Positions 30,733 to 38,497 of a stretch of 41,455 nucleotides of DNA are shown one piece after another. Under the pieces are notes generated by a model. It ran no database searches, was not told where the DNA came from, and saw only the letters and a list, made by a program, of their open reading frames with translations. The position numbers and the translations under genes were made by a program. The DNA is from Micromonospora sicca (GTDB lineage Bacteria; Actinomycetota; Actinomycetes; Mycobacteriales; Micromonosporaceae): assembly GCF_003172935.1 (NCBI RefSeq), contig NZ_QGKS01000110.1:1-41455 (forward strand), given 5' to 3'. Each line of letters opens with the position of its first letter. Positions within the stretch are counted from its first letter, which is position 1.

Positions 30733-31465
30733 ACGTGGAACGCGCCCACAGGTATCCGACGAGAGCAATCCCGACGCACCAGGCGACGGCGATGATCGCG
30801 TCGCTGGTGTCCGGTGCGCCGTTGAGCAACCCGCGCATGGTTTCGATGATCGGCGTGAAGGGCTGATACTCCGCGAACTGCCTGAGGCCCGGCCCCATCT
30901 TCTCCGCCGGGACGATCGCGCTGCTGAAGAACGGCAGCATGACCAGCGGCACGGCGGCCAGACCCGCCGTCTCTGGAGACTTTGCCGCCAGTCCCAAGGC
31001 GACCGTGAGCCAGCCGGCCGCGAATCCGAGCAGCACGATCATGCCGGCCACGCCGAGCCAGTCGAGGAGACTCGCCGACGGGCTGAATCCCAGCAGGAAG
31101 GCCACCCCGATGAGCGCCGCGATGGCGACCACGTTGGTCAGCACACTTGCGATGACGTGACCGGTCAGCACCGCACCACGGGAGACGTCCATCACCTTGA
31201 ACCGGTTGATGATGCCCTTCGTCATGTCGGAGTTCACCGACGTCGCGGTGGCCCCCAGCCCGTAACAGACGGCCAGCAGGATCAGTCCCGGCGTCGCGTA
31301 GTCGATGTAGTCGACACCGACGTTGAAAGCGTCCCCGAACATGTACACGAACATCAACATGATGATGATCGGCATCAGGACCGCGTTGAAGACCGAGGTC
31401 GGGTTCCTGGCGATGTGCTTGAAGTTGCGACGCAACATCACCAACGAGTGGGACTGGGCGCTCAT
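30716..31465 (-). CDS. ABC-2-type permease, DrrB-like
   Basis: A 249-residue integral membrane protein with six hydrophobic segments, among them FNAVLMPIIIMLMFVYMFGD, GLILLAVCYGLGATATSVNS, VIASVLTNVVAIAALIGVAF, AGLAAVPLVMLPFFSSAIVP and AIIAVAWCVGIALVGYLWA. The motif AEYQPFTPIIETMRGLL is typical of DrrB-type exporters for daunorubicin-like drugs. ATG 31465 overlaps the ATPase stop (ATGA), so the pair is coupled. The natural cargo is unknown; no biosynthesis genes are in the window. The 3-prime end overlaps that of the regulator gene tail to tail. Confidence 0.9.
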   Translation of the reverse strand: MSAQSHSLVMLRRNFKHIARNPTSVFNAVLMPIIIMLMFVYMFGDAFNVGVDYIDYATPGLILLAVCYGLGATATSVNSDMTKGIINRFKVMDVSRGAVLTGHVIASVLTNVVAIAALIGVAFLLGFSPSASLLDWLGVAGMIVLLGFAAGWLTVALGLAAKSPETAGLAAVPLVMLPFFSSAIVPAEKMGPGLRQFAEYQPFTPIIETMRGLLNGAPDTSDAIIAVAWCVGIALVGYLWARSTFKKRA

Positions 31466-32403
31466 TTCGCGTCCACCTCCGTGGCGTGGCCCGTCAGGGC
31501 GAGGAAAACGTCGTCGAGGTCGGGCGTGTGCACGGAGCACTCCTCGGCACTGAGTGAGTGCTCATCGAGCCTGTCCAGCAGAGCCCGAAGCGATTTCGTG
31601 CCGCCGTCGCTGGGAACCCGCAAGGTCAGTGCCTCGTCGTCCCGCGTGGAGTCGGTGAGGACCCGCGCGGCCGCGTCGAGTTCGGCGGCGGTGGTGAACC
31701 GGAGCCGGACGTGGGTCCCGGGGATCTGGCGTTTGAGCTCGTCGGGAGTGCCCTGGGCGACCAGGCGGCCCTGATCGAGTACCGCGATGCGGTCGGCGAG
31801 CTGATCGGCTTCCTCGAGGTACTGGGTGGTGAGGAAAATGGTCACGCCGTCGGCGACCAGGGCACGGATGATCGACCACATCGTGCGGCGGCTGCGCGGG
31901 TCCAGTCCCGTCGTCGGCTCGTCCAGAAAGATGATCTTCGGGTTGCCGACGAGCGTCATCGCCAGGTCGAGCTTCCGGCGCATACCCCCGGAGTAGGTCG
32001 ACGCGGACTTCTGCGCCGACTCCACCAGATCGAAGCGTTCCAGCAGCTCCGTGACGACCCGCTTGCCGTCGCCGGAGACCGCGCGGTTCAGATCCGCCAT
32101 CAACTGCAGGTTCTCCTGCCCCGTCAGCAGCTCGTCCACCGCAGCGAACTGACCGGTGACTCCGATCGCCGCGCGCACCGCCTTCGCCTCGGTTGCGACA
32201 TCATGGCCAGCGACGCGGACCGTGCCACCGTCGGCTTTCATCAACGTGGTCAGCACGTTCACCGTCGTCGTCTTACCCGCCCCGTTCGGGCCGAGTAGGG
32301 AGAACACCGTTCCCGCGCGGACATCAAGATCGATGCCGTCGAGCACGACCTTGTCCTTGTAGGCCTTTCGCAGTCCTGAGACCGCAATCGCTGAAGTTGT
32401 CAT
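31462..32403 (-). CDS. ABC transporter ATP-binding protein, DrrA-like
   Basis: A 313-residue ATPase. It has Walker A LLGPNGAGKTTTVNVL, a Q-loop in GVTGQFAAVDELLTGQENLQ, the signature TYSGGMRRKLDLAMTL, Walker B IIFLDEPTTGLDPRSR, and the H-loop position occupied by glutamine (FLTTQYLEEADQLADRI), usual in DrrA proteins. The C-terminal 80 residues (TPDLDDVFLALTGHATE) form the accessory domain that contacts the permease. ATG 32403 gives MTTSAIAVSGLRKAY. It is the first gene of the exporter operon, and its start lies 23 bp from the heptamer array. Together with the permease it would export a hydrophobic compound. Confidence 0.92.
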   Translation of the reverse strand: MTTSAIAVSGLRKAYKDKVVLDGIDLDVRAGTVFSLLGPNGAGKTTTVNVLTTLMKADGGTVRVAGHDVATEAKAVRAAIGVTGQFAAVDELLTGQENLQLMADLNRAVSGDGKRVVTELLERFDLVESAQKSASTYSGGMRRKLDLAMTLVGNPKIIFLDEPTTGLDPRSRRTMWSIIRALVADGVTIFLTTQYLEEADQLADRIAVLDQGRLVAQGTPDELKRQIPGTHVRLRFTTAAELDAAARVLTDSTRDDEALTLRVPSDGGTKSLRALLDRLDEHSLSAEECSVHTPDLDDVFLALTGHATEVDAK

Positions 32404-32426
32404 GCGGCCAACTATCGGGACCCGGC

Positions 32427-32467
32427 CTGTCACCCCCCTGACACGCCCCTGACACGACCACTGACAA
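32427..32467. promoter_or_regulatory. Heptamer array (four boxes, 11/11/12 spacing) before the ABC exporter
   Basis: CTGTCAC (32427), CTGACAC (32438), CTGACAC (32449) and CTGACAA (32461) repeat at 11, 11 and 12 bp. The last two boxes share the flank GACCA with the array at 27375. Distance to the exporter start is 23 bp, practically the same as in the other promoter. The fourth box touches the IS3 remnant, so its last bases may belong to that element. Confidence 0.75.
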
Positions 32468-32834
32468 CGTGGTATGGGCGATTGACTTCCAGTTCGACGC
32501 GACCACTGACGGCCGTCCGATCAAGATCGCGAACGTGATCGACGAGGACACCCGGCAAGCCCTCGGCGGTCAGGTCGCCACCGGCGACGATCTCGTCGCC
32601 GAGCTCGGCCGCATCGCCGCCACGCGGGGGCGGTGGCCGGTGGCGATTCGTTGCGACAACGGCCTCGAGCTGATCTGCCAGGCCCTGCAGACGAGTGCGC
32701 CGGGCGGGCGGGGCTGTCGTTCATCGACCCCCGGCTGCCCGTGGCAGAACCCGTACGTCCCTCGCTGTCGAGCTCGTGCCGCAACGTTTGCCCTGCCCTC
32801 CAACGGCACTTTGAGGGCGGGCGGTCTGGGCTGA
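32468..32834 (+). pseudogene. IS3-family transposase (OrfB) remnant
   Basis: The frame opens with [20 protein letters not shown], the first catalytic strand of IS3 OrfB integrases. It continues through [20 protein letters not shown] with the second aspartate, and breaks after [13 protein letters not shown] and PWQNPYV, from the glutamate region, appear in two other frames before similarity ends near 32800. Both the N-terminal part and the last third are missing. It lies directly beside the promoter of the ABC exporter. Confidence 0.8.
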
Positions 32835-32848
32835 TAGCTTCGTCGGTC

Positions 32849-33790
32849 GTGGACAGCGCTGATGACCTACAACTCGCGTTCGACACGTCGGATCTGGCGG
32901 CGGACCTCGCGCTCGCTTACTTCGAGTCTGGCGTTTCGGCAACGCTGAAGGCCGACGGCACACCAGTCACGGAAGCCGACCGGGCAGTCGAGCGATTGTT
33001 TCGCGAGACGTTGTCTGCGGCGAGGCCAGAAGATGCGCTCCTCGGCGAGGAACTTGGTCAACTCGGTGAGTCCGATCGGGTCTGGATCATCGACCCGGTT
33101 GACGGCACGTCGTTCTTCAGTCGGCGTGACCCGAACTGGCGAGTTCACATTGCGCTGGAGGTTGCCGGGAGCACTGAGATCTCGGTCGTCACCGCTCCTG
33201 CGCTGCGACGCTGCTGGTGGGCGACCCGAGGCGGCGGTTCTTTCGAGTCGTCCTGGCCACGCGAGGAGGCCGAATCGAAGGGCCTTGAAGTCAGCACCAC
33301 TTCGATGTTGGCTGATGCTCGGCTCGATGCTCTGGACGACGCGTCCAGAGCCCGTCTCCCACCGAGCGCGGCCCGCGCACCGGCAAGCCCCCTCCCGCTC
33401 GTCGAGCTTGTTCGTGGCGAAATCGATGCCTTCTTGGTCGAGCGCTACCACATCTGGGATCACGCGCCATGGATTCTTCTCGTCGAGGAAGCGGGCGGCC
33501 GTTTCACCGATCGAACCGGAGGACATGCGGGCGATCAAGGCGGTGGCCTGTACTCCAACGCCAACTTGCACAGTCACTTGCTCACCGCGCTTCAATACGG
33601 CGCGCCCCTGACCGCCGGGACCAAGCGACCTCCGGCGGTGACAGTTGATGCGGCGCGGTCTCGGCGACGGGATGGCGTTCCGCGTCATGAGGTCAAGTGC
33701 GAGCCCAGGGGACGGGGGTGTGCGTCTGCGGCATATCGGGCGCTGACGGGATCCACGTACTCTCCGCTATCGCCGCGCCGACAATTATGA
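32849..33790 (+). CDS. Inositol-monophosphatase-family phosphatase with an aberrant C-terminus
   Basis: From GTG 32849 the first 250 residues form an IMPase-type Mg-dependent sugar-phosphate phosphatase. It has [20 protein letters not shown] (the [11 protein letters not shown] motif), LLGEELGQL, the metal-binding [12 protein letters not shown], and the C-terminal motif [20 protein letters not shown]. Histidinol-phosphate or inositol phosphate are usual substrates. The family normally ends shortly after [18 protein letters not shown]. Here about 60 unrelated arginine-rich residues follow, and the frame reads into an IS5-type remnant before stopping at 33790. The native stop was probably lost by insertion or deletion. 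The core is complete, so activity is possible. An in-frame upstream extension runs into the IS3 remnant and is not coding. Confidence 0.75.
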   Translation: MDSADDLQLAFDTSDLAADLALAYFESGVSATLKADGTPVTEADRAVERLFRETLSAARPEDALLGEELGQLGESDRVWIIDPVDGTSFFSRRDPNWRVHIALEVAGSTEISVVTAPALRRCWWATRGGGSFESSWPREEAESKGLEVSTTSMLADARLDALDDASRARLPPSAARAPASPLPLVELVRGEIDAFLVERYHIWDHAPWILLVEEAGGRFTDRTGGHAGDQGGGLYSNANLHSHLLTALQYGAPLTAGTKRPPAVTVDAARSRRRDGVPRHEVKCEPRGRGCASAAYRALTGSTYSPLSPRRQL

Positions 33791-33851
33791 AGTCCTGCTG
33801 AGCCTGGCCTGCGCCGCCATCTGCCTACGGACACTCCACAATTCAAAGTGA
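33765..33851 (+). pseudogene. IS5-type transposase C-terminal remnant
   Basis: In the frame beginning at 33765 the codons give [20 protein letters not shown], then LRTLHNSK and a stop. This is the terminal helix of an IS5-family transposase. It overlaps, in another frame, the anomalous end of the IMPase gene. Confidence 0.65.
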
Positions 33852-33913
33852 AACGATCTCTAAAGCCTCTGGACCAGTAGACGGGGTCTGGTCACGTGCT
33901 GCTAGTACGTCGC

Positions 33914-34174
33914 CTACGTGATGGGTGACTCTCGTGGCAGTCTCCCATTCACGCTCCGACGGTTACCGGGACTGTTGATGGCGTCGGTGCCCGCGTCTTG
34001 GTTCTGTGTTGCTGACCAGTTGGCAAGCAGGCGTAGTCCGTCTTCGGAGGCGGTGCCCGGTTCGGTGCCGTAGGCGACCACGCTCAGGCCGTCGTCGGCG
34101 CCCAGTTCCAGCACTTCGAAGGTCAGGTGCAGCTCGCCGATGACCGGGTGTCGGAGGCAGGGGTGTCCGCACAT
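33914..34174 (-). pseudogene. C-terminal fragment of an XRE regulator with MmyB-like domain
   Basis: The 86-residue product contains HPVIGELHLTFEVLELGADD, then GLSVVAYGTEPGTASEDGLR and LLANW. This is the end of the MmyB-like ligand-binding domain found in actinomycete XRE regulators of about 280 residues. The helix-turn-helix and most of the ligand domain are absent. The region upstream is occupied by the start of the ATP-grasp gene on the other strand. Confidence 0.65.
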
Positions 34175-34241
34175 GCCGCCGACGGCGCGAGGGCGGATAA
34201 CCGTTGGAGGTCATGCCGCCGGGTCGGGCAGCATCGGGCGC

Positions 34242-35092
34242 ATGATGCTTCTCGTTCCCTGCGACCCGCTGCGGCCGCGCCGTCCGGATGAGCATCTTGC
34301 GCCGGAGGCGCAAGCGGCTCGAGAAGCCGGCTTGACCGTTGCTGTGGTTGACCACGACGCGCTGGCCCGAGGCGATGACGCAGAGCGGGCGGTGGCGCCC
34401 GTGCCCAGCGGCGGCACGGCCATCTATCGAGGCTGGATGCTACGCAGCGAACGGTACGTCCGTTTCACGGACGTGCTCGCCAAGCGGGGCGTGACCGTCC
34501 GCACGACTGCCGAGCAATATCGGCGGGCGCACGAGTTGCCCGGCTGGTATCCCACGCTGGCGGCGGTCACGCCACGCTCGGCGTGGACTACGGGCGCAGA
34601 CCGGGCGGACTTCGACGAGGCTCGGCTTGCTTTCGGTGCGGGCCCGGCCGTCGTGCGTGACTACGTGAAGTCGATGAAGCACTACTGGGACGAGGCTGCG
34701 TTCGTTGCGGACGTCGGAGATGGGGACGCCGCGTGGAAGGTCGCCAGCCGGTTGCGGCAGCTGCGGGAGGACGACTTCGTCGGCGGGTTCGTGCTGCGCG
34801 AATTCGAGCCGTTCACCTCCGCGGAGGTGCGGACCTGGTGGGTTCATGGCGGGTGCGTCCTGATCGGGTCGCACCCGGACACCCCACACGACCAACCGCC
34901 GGGTGAGATTGACCTGGGCTGGCTCACACCGCTGATCGGCGCATTGGGCCTGCCGTTCGTGACGGTGGACCTGGCGCTGCGCGCCGACGGCGTGTGGCGG
35001 GAGTCGAAGTGGGCGACGGGCAGGTCAGCGATCGGCCAATCAGCATCGAGCCAGCCGTGATCATCGCGGCAGTGGCTGGAAGATCCAGCTGA
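34242..35092 (+). pseudogene. ATP-grasp domain protein with a single-base frameshift near its end
   Basis: ATG 34242 (or 34245) begins MMLLVPCDPLRPRRPDEHLA. The family core follows: AIYRGWMLRSERYVRFTDVL, ELPGWYPTLAAVTPRSAWTT, AVVRDYVKSMKHYWDEAAFV and FVLREFEPFTSAEVRTWWVH, ending LPFVTVDLALRADGVWR. The expected last strand VVEVGDGQVSDRP appears only after a one-base loss at about 35003. In the annotated frame the protein ends in unrelated ESKWATGRSAIGQ at 35060; in the corrected frame it ends at 35092. The lost strand carries Mg-binding residues, so the mutant is probably inactive, unless the base is a sequencing error. Such proteins ligate amino or carboxylate groups; substrate unknown. It lies alone on its strand. 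Confidence 0.75.
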
Positions 35093-35193
35093 GCGGAAGC
35101 AACCACCCACAGAACTTCCCGGGATCGGCCTCACTCGATCGTTGACACGCCCCAGAGAAGTTGCTTGCCTCCTTACCCTAAGCGGTCCTGCTG

Positions 35194-35775
35194 CTATCGG
35201 TAACCCCGCTTGAGCAGGTACTTGGCTCCTGCCTCGAAGCCCTCGGGGCTGAGCAGTTCGAAGCCGAAGGCGTCGGCGAGCCGGTCGGTCGTGTTGAACG
35301 CGGCGCAGACCGCCAGCGCGTCCTCGACCTGCTGGCGTGAGACACCTGCGGACAGCACCTGCCGCATGTCCTCGGCGCCCACCTTTCCCTCCCGGGTCAG
35401 CTTGCCGAGCATCCGCAGCGTTGCCCGGAGCCCGTCCTCGACGGGGGCCGATTCCAGGTCGGCCAGCACCGCATGAACCTTCGCGCCGTCCTGGTACGCC
35501 TGCCCCGCCGTCGCGGTGTGCGCGCCGACGCAGAACGCAGACTCGTTTACCTTCGACACGAAGGCCGCCATGAGCTCTCGGTCAGCTACCGTCCAGGCGG
35601 AAGGCCCACGCATCGCCTCGTGGGTGAACTTCTTCGCCCGGGCGCCGTAGAAGCCGGGCCGGTAGAAAACCAGCTTGGCGGCGTCTGGTACTGGGTGCCC
35701 GGAGAACACCCGGATAAGCCCGAACAGCAACTTGGTCCCGGGGCCGTAACCGCGGTTGAGGATGTCAAGTCGCAT
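35194..35775 (-). CDS. Carboxymuconolactone decarboxylase/AhpD-like protein
   Basis: A 193-residue all-helical protein of the CMD/AhpD superfamily. The motif VNESAFCVGAHTATAGQAYQ carries the C-x3-H version of the active site, instead of the C-x2-C of true alkylhydroperoxidases. ALAVCAAFNTTDRLADAFGF is the usual second signature. ATG 35775 gives the family start MRLDILNRGYG; residues before it belong to the overlapping upstream gene. The first 60 residues (GTKLLFGLIRVFSGHPVPDA, AKLVFYRPGFYG) are typical of the peroxidase-related subfamily. It overlaps its upstream partner by 11 bp, so the two are made together. A role in oxidative or quinone chemistry is likely but unproven. Confidence 0.82.
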   Translation of the reverse strand: MRLDILNRGYGPGTKLLFGLIRVFSGHPVPDAAKLVFYRPGFYGARAKKFTHEAMRGPSAWTVADRELMAAFVSKVNESAFCVGAHTATAGQAYQDGAKVHAVLADLESAPVEDGLRATLRMLGKLTREGKVGAEDMRQVLSAGVSRQQVEDALAVCAAFNTTDRLADAFGFELLSPEGFEAGAKYLLKRGYR

Positions 35776-36175
35776 TATCCGCCTCCCCGTTGACGGTTGC
35801 CTCCGCCAGGGCTGCCAGTCCCGCTTCATACAGCCGGGCGGACTGGCCGACCGCAGCGGATATCACCAGCTCGAAGAGCTGGTCCTCGCTGAAGCCCGAT
35901 GCCTTTGCCGCAGCGAAGTCCGCGTCGGTGACCTGCGCCGGCCTCGTGGCGACCTTGCCGATCAGCGCGTGCAAGGGCGGGGGGATGTCGGCGTTGCTGA
36001 AGGCACGAGCTCGCTGCTCCGGAGATGCCCTGCCCTCTCCGTTCAGGACGCGATCCACCAGGGCTCGGTGCGCTGCTCGCTTCTTGTCCTCATCCGGCAC
36101 GGCGCCCTCCGCCTCCTCTCCAGCTCGGCGATCTGCCCTCATGTACACAACGTCGGCGAGCGACACGCTAGGCAA
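35765..36175 (-). CDS. Small partner protein of the CMD-like gene
   Basis: A 136-residue helical protein. It begins PSVSLADVVYMRADRRAGEE, has a charged middle (DKKRAAHRALVDRVLNGEGR), and ends in a CMD-like helical unit (VTDADFAAAKASGFSEDQLF, ELVISAAVGQSARLYEAGLA). The last part resembles half of a carboxymuconolactone decarboxylase domain without the cysteine. It may therefore form a hetero-complex with the next gene. The start is uncertain: TTG 36175 has GAGG just upstream, GTG 36166 and ATG 36142 are in frame. Upstream of it the DNA carries remnants of two other genes. Confidence 0.65.
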   Translation of the reverse strand: MPSVSLADVVYMRADRRAGEEAEGAVPDEDKKRAAHRALVDRVLNGEGRASPEQRARAFSNADIPPPLHALIGKVATRPAQVTDADFAAAKASGFSEDQLFELVISAAVGQSARLYEAGLAALAEATVNGEADNAT

Positions 36176-36217
36176 CGGGCCTCGGCGGCTTCGCCGAGTG
36201 GAGGCTGGGCAGCAGGC

Positions 36218-36372
36218 TCACCCGGCCGTCATTGCAGCAGGGTATTGGTCCCAGGTCCGGCCGTCTAGCTCGCGCCCGCCTGCTTTGGGAGTTGACCCGC
36301 CGATCTGCTTGAGGAAGAACGGGACACCGGCGGCGAGGCAGCGATCACAAATCTCCCGGACCCAGGTCGACG
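36218..36372 (-). pseudogene. Phage Gp37/Gp68-like (DUF5131) C-terminal remnant
   Basis: On the minus strand the codons read [20 protein letters not shown], then [30 protein letters not shown] and a stop at 36218. The lysine-glutamine-GG and [12 protein letters not shown] phrases are the conserved end of the DUF5131 family, which is otherwise about 250 residues. Only the last 50 residues remain. Confidence 0.65.
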
Positions 36373-36389
36373 AACTCCTCCAGCCGCAC

Positions 36390-36426
36390 TCGTCGACCTG
36401 AAAACCGAATTGGAGGACAAGTGATG
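36390..36426 (+). pseudogene. ArsR-regulator C-terminal remnant before the SRPBCC gene
   Basis: The bases just before the SRPBCC start encode [11 protein letters not shown] and a stop overlapping its ATG (GTGATG). LKTELEDK is a usual C-terminus of the ArsR repressors that precede SRPBCC genes in actinomycetes. The rest of the repressor has been replaced by the DUF5131 remnant, so the operon has lost its regulator. Confidence 0.55.
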
Positions 36427-36912
36427 ACCAGCACCACGCGTACCGTCCAGGGCGACCGGATCTACATCCAGGCCACGCCGAAAGCGGTCTGGACGGCGAT
36501 CACGGACCCGGAGTGGAGCGAGCGGTACGGCTACCGGTCGCCCGCCCACTACGAGCTGCGCCCCGGCGGCCGGTACCGCGGCCTCGCGAGCCCTGAGATG
36601 ACGGCCGCGGGCGTGCCCGAGGTGGCCATCGAGGGCGAGGTCGTCGAGGTCGACCCGCCGCGCCGGCTGGTGCAGACCTGGCACCCAGTCTGGGGCTCGG
36701 AGGCCGCCGCCGAGCCGGCCACCCGCCTGACCTACGAGATCGACGAGACCAGCCCCGGCGTCACCCGGCTGACGGTGCTCCACGACGTCACCGACGCGCC
36801 CAGCGTGGAAGCGATGGTAGCCGGGGAGGTGCCCAACGCCGGCGGCGGCTGGAATGAGGTGCTCAGCGACCTCAAGACGCTGCTCGAGACTGGCAAGCCG
36901 CTGGCCTGCTGA
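36424..36912 (+). CDS. SRPBCC-family (AHSA1-like) protein
   Basis: A 162-residue START-like ligand-binding domain. It shows [71 protein letters not shown] and [18 protein letters not shown], which together match the AHSA1 subfamily. The domain forms a deep hydrophobic cavity; the ligand is unknown. GGAGG seven bases before ATG 36424 fixes the start. It belongs to the common actinobacterial set ArsR, SRPBCC, DUF998, of which ArsR is a stub and DUF998 is frameshifted here. Confidence 0.85.
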   Translation: MTSTTRTVQGDRIYIQATPKAVWTAITDPEWSERYGYRSPAHYELRPGGRYRGLASPEMTAAGVPEVAIEGEVVEVDPPRRLVQTWHPVWGSEAAAEPATRLTYEIDETSPGVTRLTVLHDVTDAPSVEAMVAGEVPNAGGGWNEVLSDLKTLLETGKPLAC

Positions 36913-36934
36913 CCCGGGATCCGAGGAGACGGTG

Positions 36935-37485
36935 ATGACGAGCAAATCTTCCGCCGTGTCCGACAACGCGGAACCGCTGGTCGCGCCGCCTTCCCTCGGC
37001 ACCCTGGGCTGGATTCAGATGTCCGCGTTCATCGTCGCGGGCCTGCTCAGCGTTGCATACGCCGTCGGGTTGCGGCGGGTGCTGCGCCCCGGCCCGGCGG
37101 GCACCTGGGGACCATCGCTTTTCGGTGTCTTCGGCCTCGGCCTGATCGTGGGCGGAGCGTTCCGGCCGGACCCGGCGCTCAGCTTCCCGCCCGGCGCCCC
37201 CGAAGGCAACCCGGACCCGATGAGCTGGCACGGCATCGGGCACGCGATCGCCCCGCCGCTCGCCTTCACCGCCCTGGTGCTGGCCTGCTTCGTTGTGGTC
37301 CGCCGGGCCGTCATGATGCGGCAGCAGGGCTGGGCGGCCGACAGCGCGGCGACCGGAGTCGTCGCTTCGTGCTGGTGGCCTGGCCCGGCCAGGAGGGGCT
37401 CAGCGTACGACTCGCCGTCGCGGTCACCCTTGCCTTCGCCTGGACCACCACGCTGGCGCTCCGCCTGCTCTTGCCAGCCGGCTAA
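36935..37485 (+). pseudogene. DUF998 membrane protein with a frameshift in its last third
   Basis: ATG 36935 begins MTSKSSAVSDNAEPLVAPPS. Membrane segments follow (LGWIQMSAFIVAGLLSVAYA, WGPSLFGVFGLGLIVGGAF), then SWHGIGHAIAPPLAFTALVL, the DUF998 signature. Near 37360 one base is missing. The normal ending, RRFVLVAWPGQEGLSVRLAV then AVTLAFAWTTTLALRLLLPA, lies in another frame and stops at 37485. As written, the protein ends in unrelated arginine/proline-rich sequence at 37534. The last helices would be lost. It is 22 bp downstream of the SRPBCC gene and co-transcribed with it. Confidence 0.8.
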
Positions 37486-37681
37486 CAGAACGATCTTCAG
37501 AGGGGTACCGGTCGTCGGCACCTGCTGCCGGTGAGGCCTGCAAGTGCCCCAGCTGATCGGATCCGTGGCTCTGTCCGACTCCCGAAGCCTGAACCAGGCG
37601 TCCCGATTCTCCCCCCGATATGCCCCCGAGACTATGAGCGACGGCGGGTAACGGTTGGACTCAGCGGGACCAGACAAGATC

Positions 37682-37713
37682 GGCCCCTGACCGCGTTTCT
37701 TCTGGTCAGGGCC
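37682..37713 (-). terminator. Hairpin terminator after a tRNA 3-prime fragment
   Basis: GGCCCCTGACC and GGTCAGGGCC pair, with one bulged base, around an 11-base loop. It lies 12 bp beyond the CCA end of the tRNA fragment on the minus strand, in the usual place of actinomycete tRNA terminators. Confidence 0.7.
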
Positions 37714-37724
37714 GTTCTCGCACC

Positions 37725-37765
37725 TGGTGGTGGGTAGAGGATCGAACCTCTGTAGCTTTCGCGAC
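37725..37765 (-). pseudogene. tRNA 3-prime half (class II, tRNA-Tyr-like), degenerate
   Basis: Reading on the minus strand there is a variable-arm-like hairpin (GTCGCGAAAGCTAC). The T-arm AGAGG-TTCGAT-CCTCT follows, its loop one base short of the normal seven. The acceptor strand ACCCACC, discriminator A and encoded CCA complete it. The anticodon half is absent, its place taken by an ISAs1 remnant. A long variable arm suggests tRNA-Tyr, Ser or Leu; I favour Tyr. Confidence 0.65.
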
Positions 37766-37784
37766 GGTACGTCGCAGGCGATAG

Positions 37785-38060
37785 GCCCTGGACCCTGACC
37801 GGCTGGCCATGGTGATCGGCGCCTGGCTCGCCGCGCAACTCCTCGTGCCAGCGGCGGGAACACACCGGGCGATCGCCGTGGATGGCAAGACGTCGCGCGG
37901 CTCCTGGACCGGCGACACTATTGCCCGGCACGTCTTCGCCGCCGCAGAACCAGGCCACCGGTGTCGTGCTGGCCAGTACCGACGTCGCGGCAAGACCAAC
38001 GAGGTCACCCGCTTCGCACCCCTGCTCGACCAGCTCGGCGACCTCGGCATGCTTGCGTGA
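37785..38060 (+). pseudogene. ISAs1-family transposase remnant
   Basis: The codons give ALDPDRLAMVIGAWLAAQLL, HRAIAVDGKTSRGSWTGDTI and ARHVFAAAE. Then, in another frame, QATGVVLASTDVAA appears, and back in the first KTNEVTRFAPLLDQLGDLG. AVDGKT-RGS and KTNE-TRF-PLLD are the hallmark phrases of ISAs1 transposases, of which about a quarter remains. The fragment fills the space between the two tRNA halves. Confidence 0.8.
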
Positions 38061-38311
38061 GTTTCCCCGGATCGCAAGGCGCCGAGGCATGGGCAGGTCG
38101 GCGGCGCAGCTGTCGCCGAGAGTGCTCGGCAGGGGCAAATGCTTTGGCTCCCCGCCGACGTTCGTAGCCCCGTCGCCCCGTCGCGGCCTCGGTCGCCGTA
38201 CAGCAGACAAGTACAGCAACGCACCGGACCGCTCGAACCTCCAACCAGCCAGCCGGGGCTTGTGGCCGGCGCACGAAACCGTCAGCGACCACCTCGCCCG
38301 CAATCCATAGG
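38061..38311. other. Non-coding spacer between ISAs1 remnant and tRNA fragment
   Basis: I see no gene in this stretch. Short open frames on both strands have no ribosome binding site or recognisable product. Confidence 0.5.
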
Positions 38312-38338
38312 TTTAGGGTTCGAGTCCCTGGCGGCCCA
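38312..38338 (+). pseudogene. tRNA 3-prime end (tRNA-Lys-like)
   Basis: A complete T-arm (TAGGG-TTCGAGT-CCCTG) is followed by GCGGCCC and A, an acceptor 3-prime strand and discriminator that match actinobacterial tRNA-Lys. CCA is not encoded, and the D- and anticodon arms are missing. Such 3-prime ends often remain as attachment sites of integrated elements. Confidence 0.6.
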
Positions 38339-38356
38339 CTCCTCCGCAGGTCAGCG

Positions 38357-38393
38357 GCCCTGACCGGGATCGCTGTCGCCGCGATCAGGGCCG
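38357..38393 (+). terminator. Hairpin terminator after the second tRNA fragment
   Basis: GGCCCTGA pairs with TCAGGGCC, and inside it GATCGC can pair alternatively with GCGATC. It follows the tRNA 3-prime end by 18 bp and shares GGCCCTGACC with the terminator at 37682. Confidence 0.65.
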
Positions 38394-38497
38394 GTACAGC
38401 AGGGCCGCTACCAAACGCGGGGCGGTTCAGAGGCGGCCGTCCCGGTCTGGTGCGGTTGTAGTAGGTCGAACGGGGTGGGCAGTGGCAAGATTGCGCG

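Noticed and set aside
27169..32467. AfsR-like regulator and exporter as part of an antibiotic biosynthetic cluster
   Set aside because: No polyketide, peptide, terpene or tailoring biosynthesis gene is found on either side, only small accessory genes and insertion sequences.
37725..38338. Functional tRNA genes
   Set aside because: Only 3-prime halves exist, without D- and anticodon arms; the first also has a six-base T-loop.
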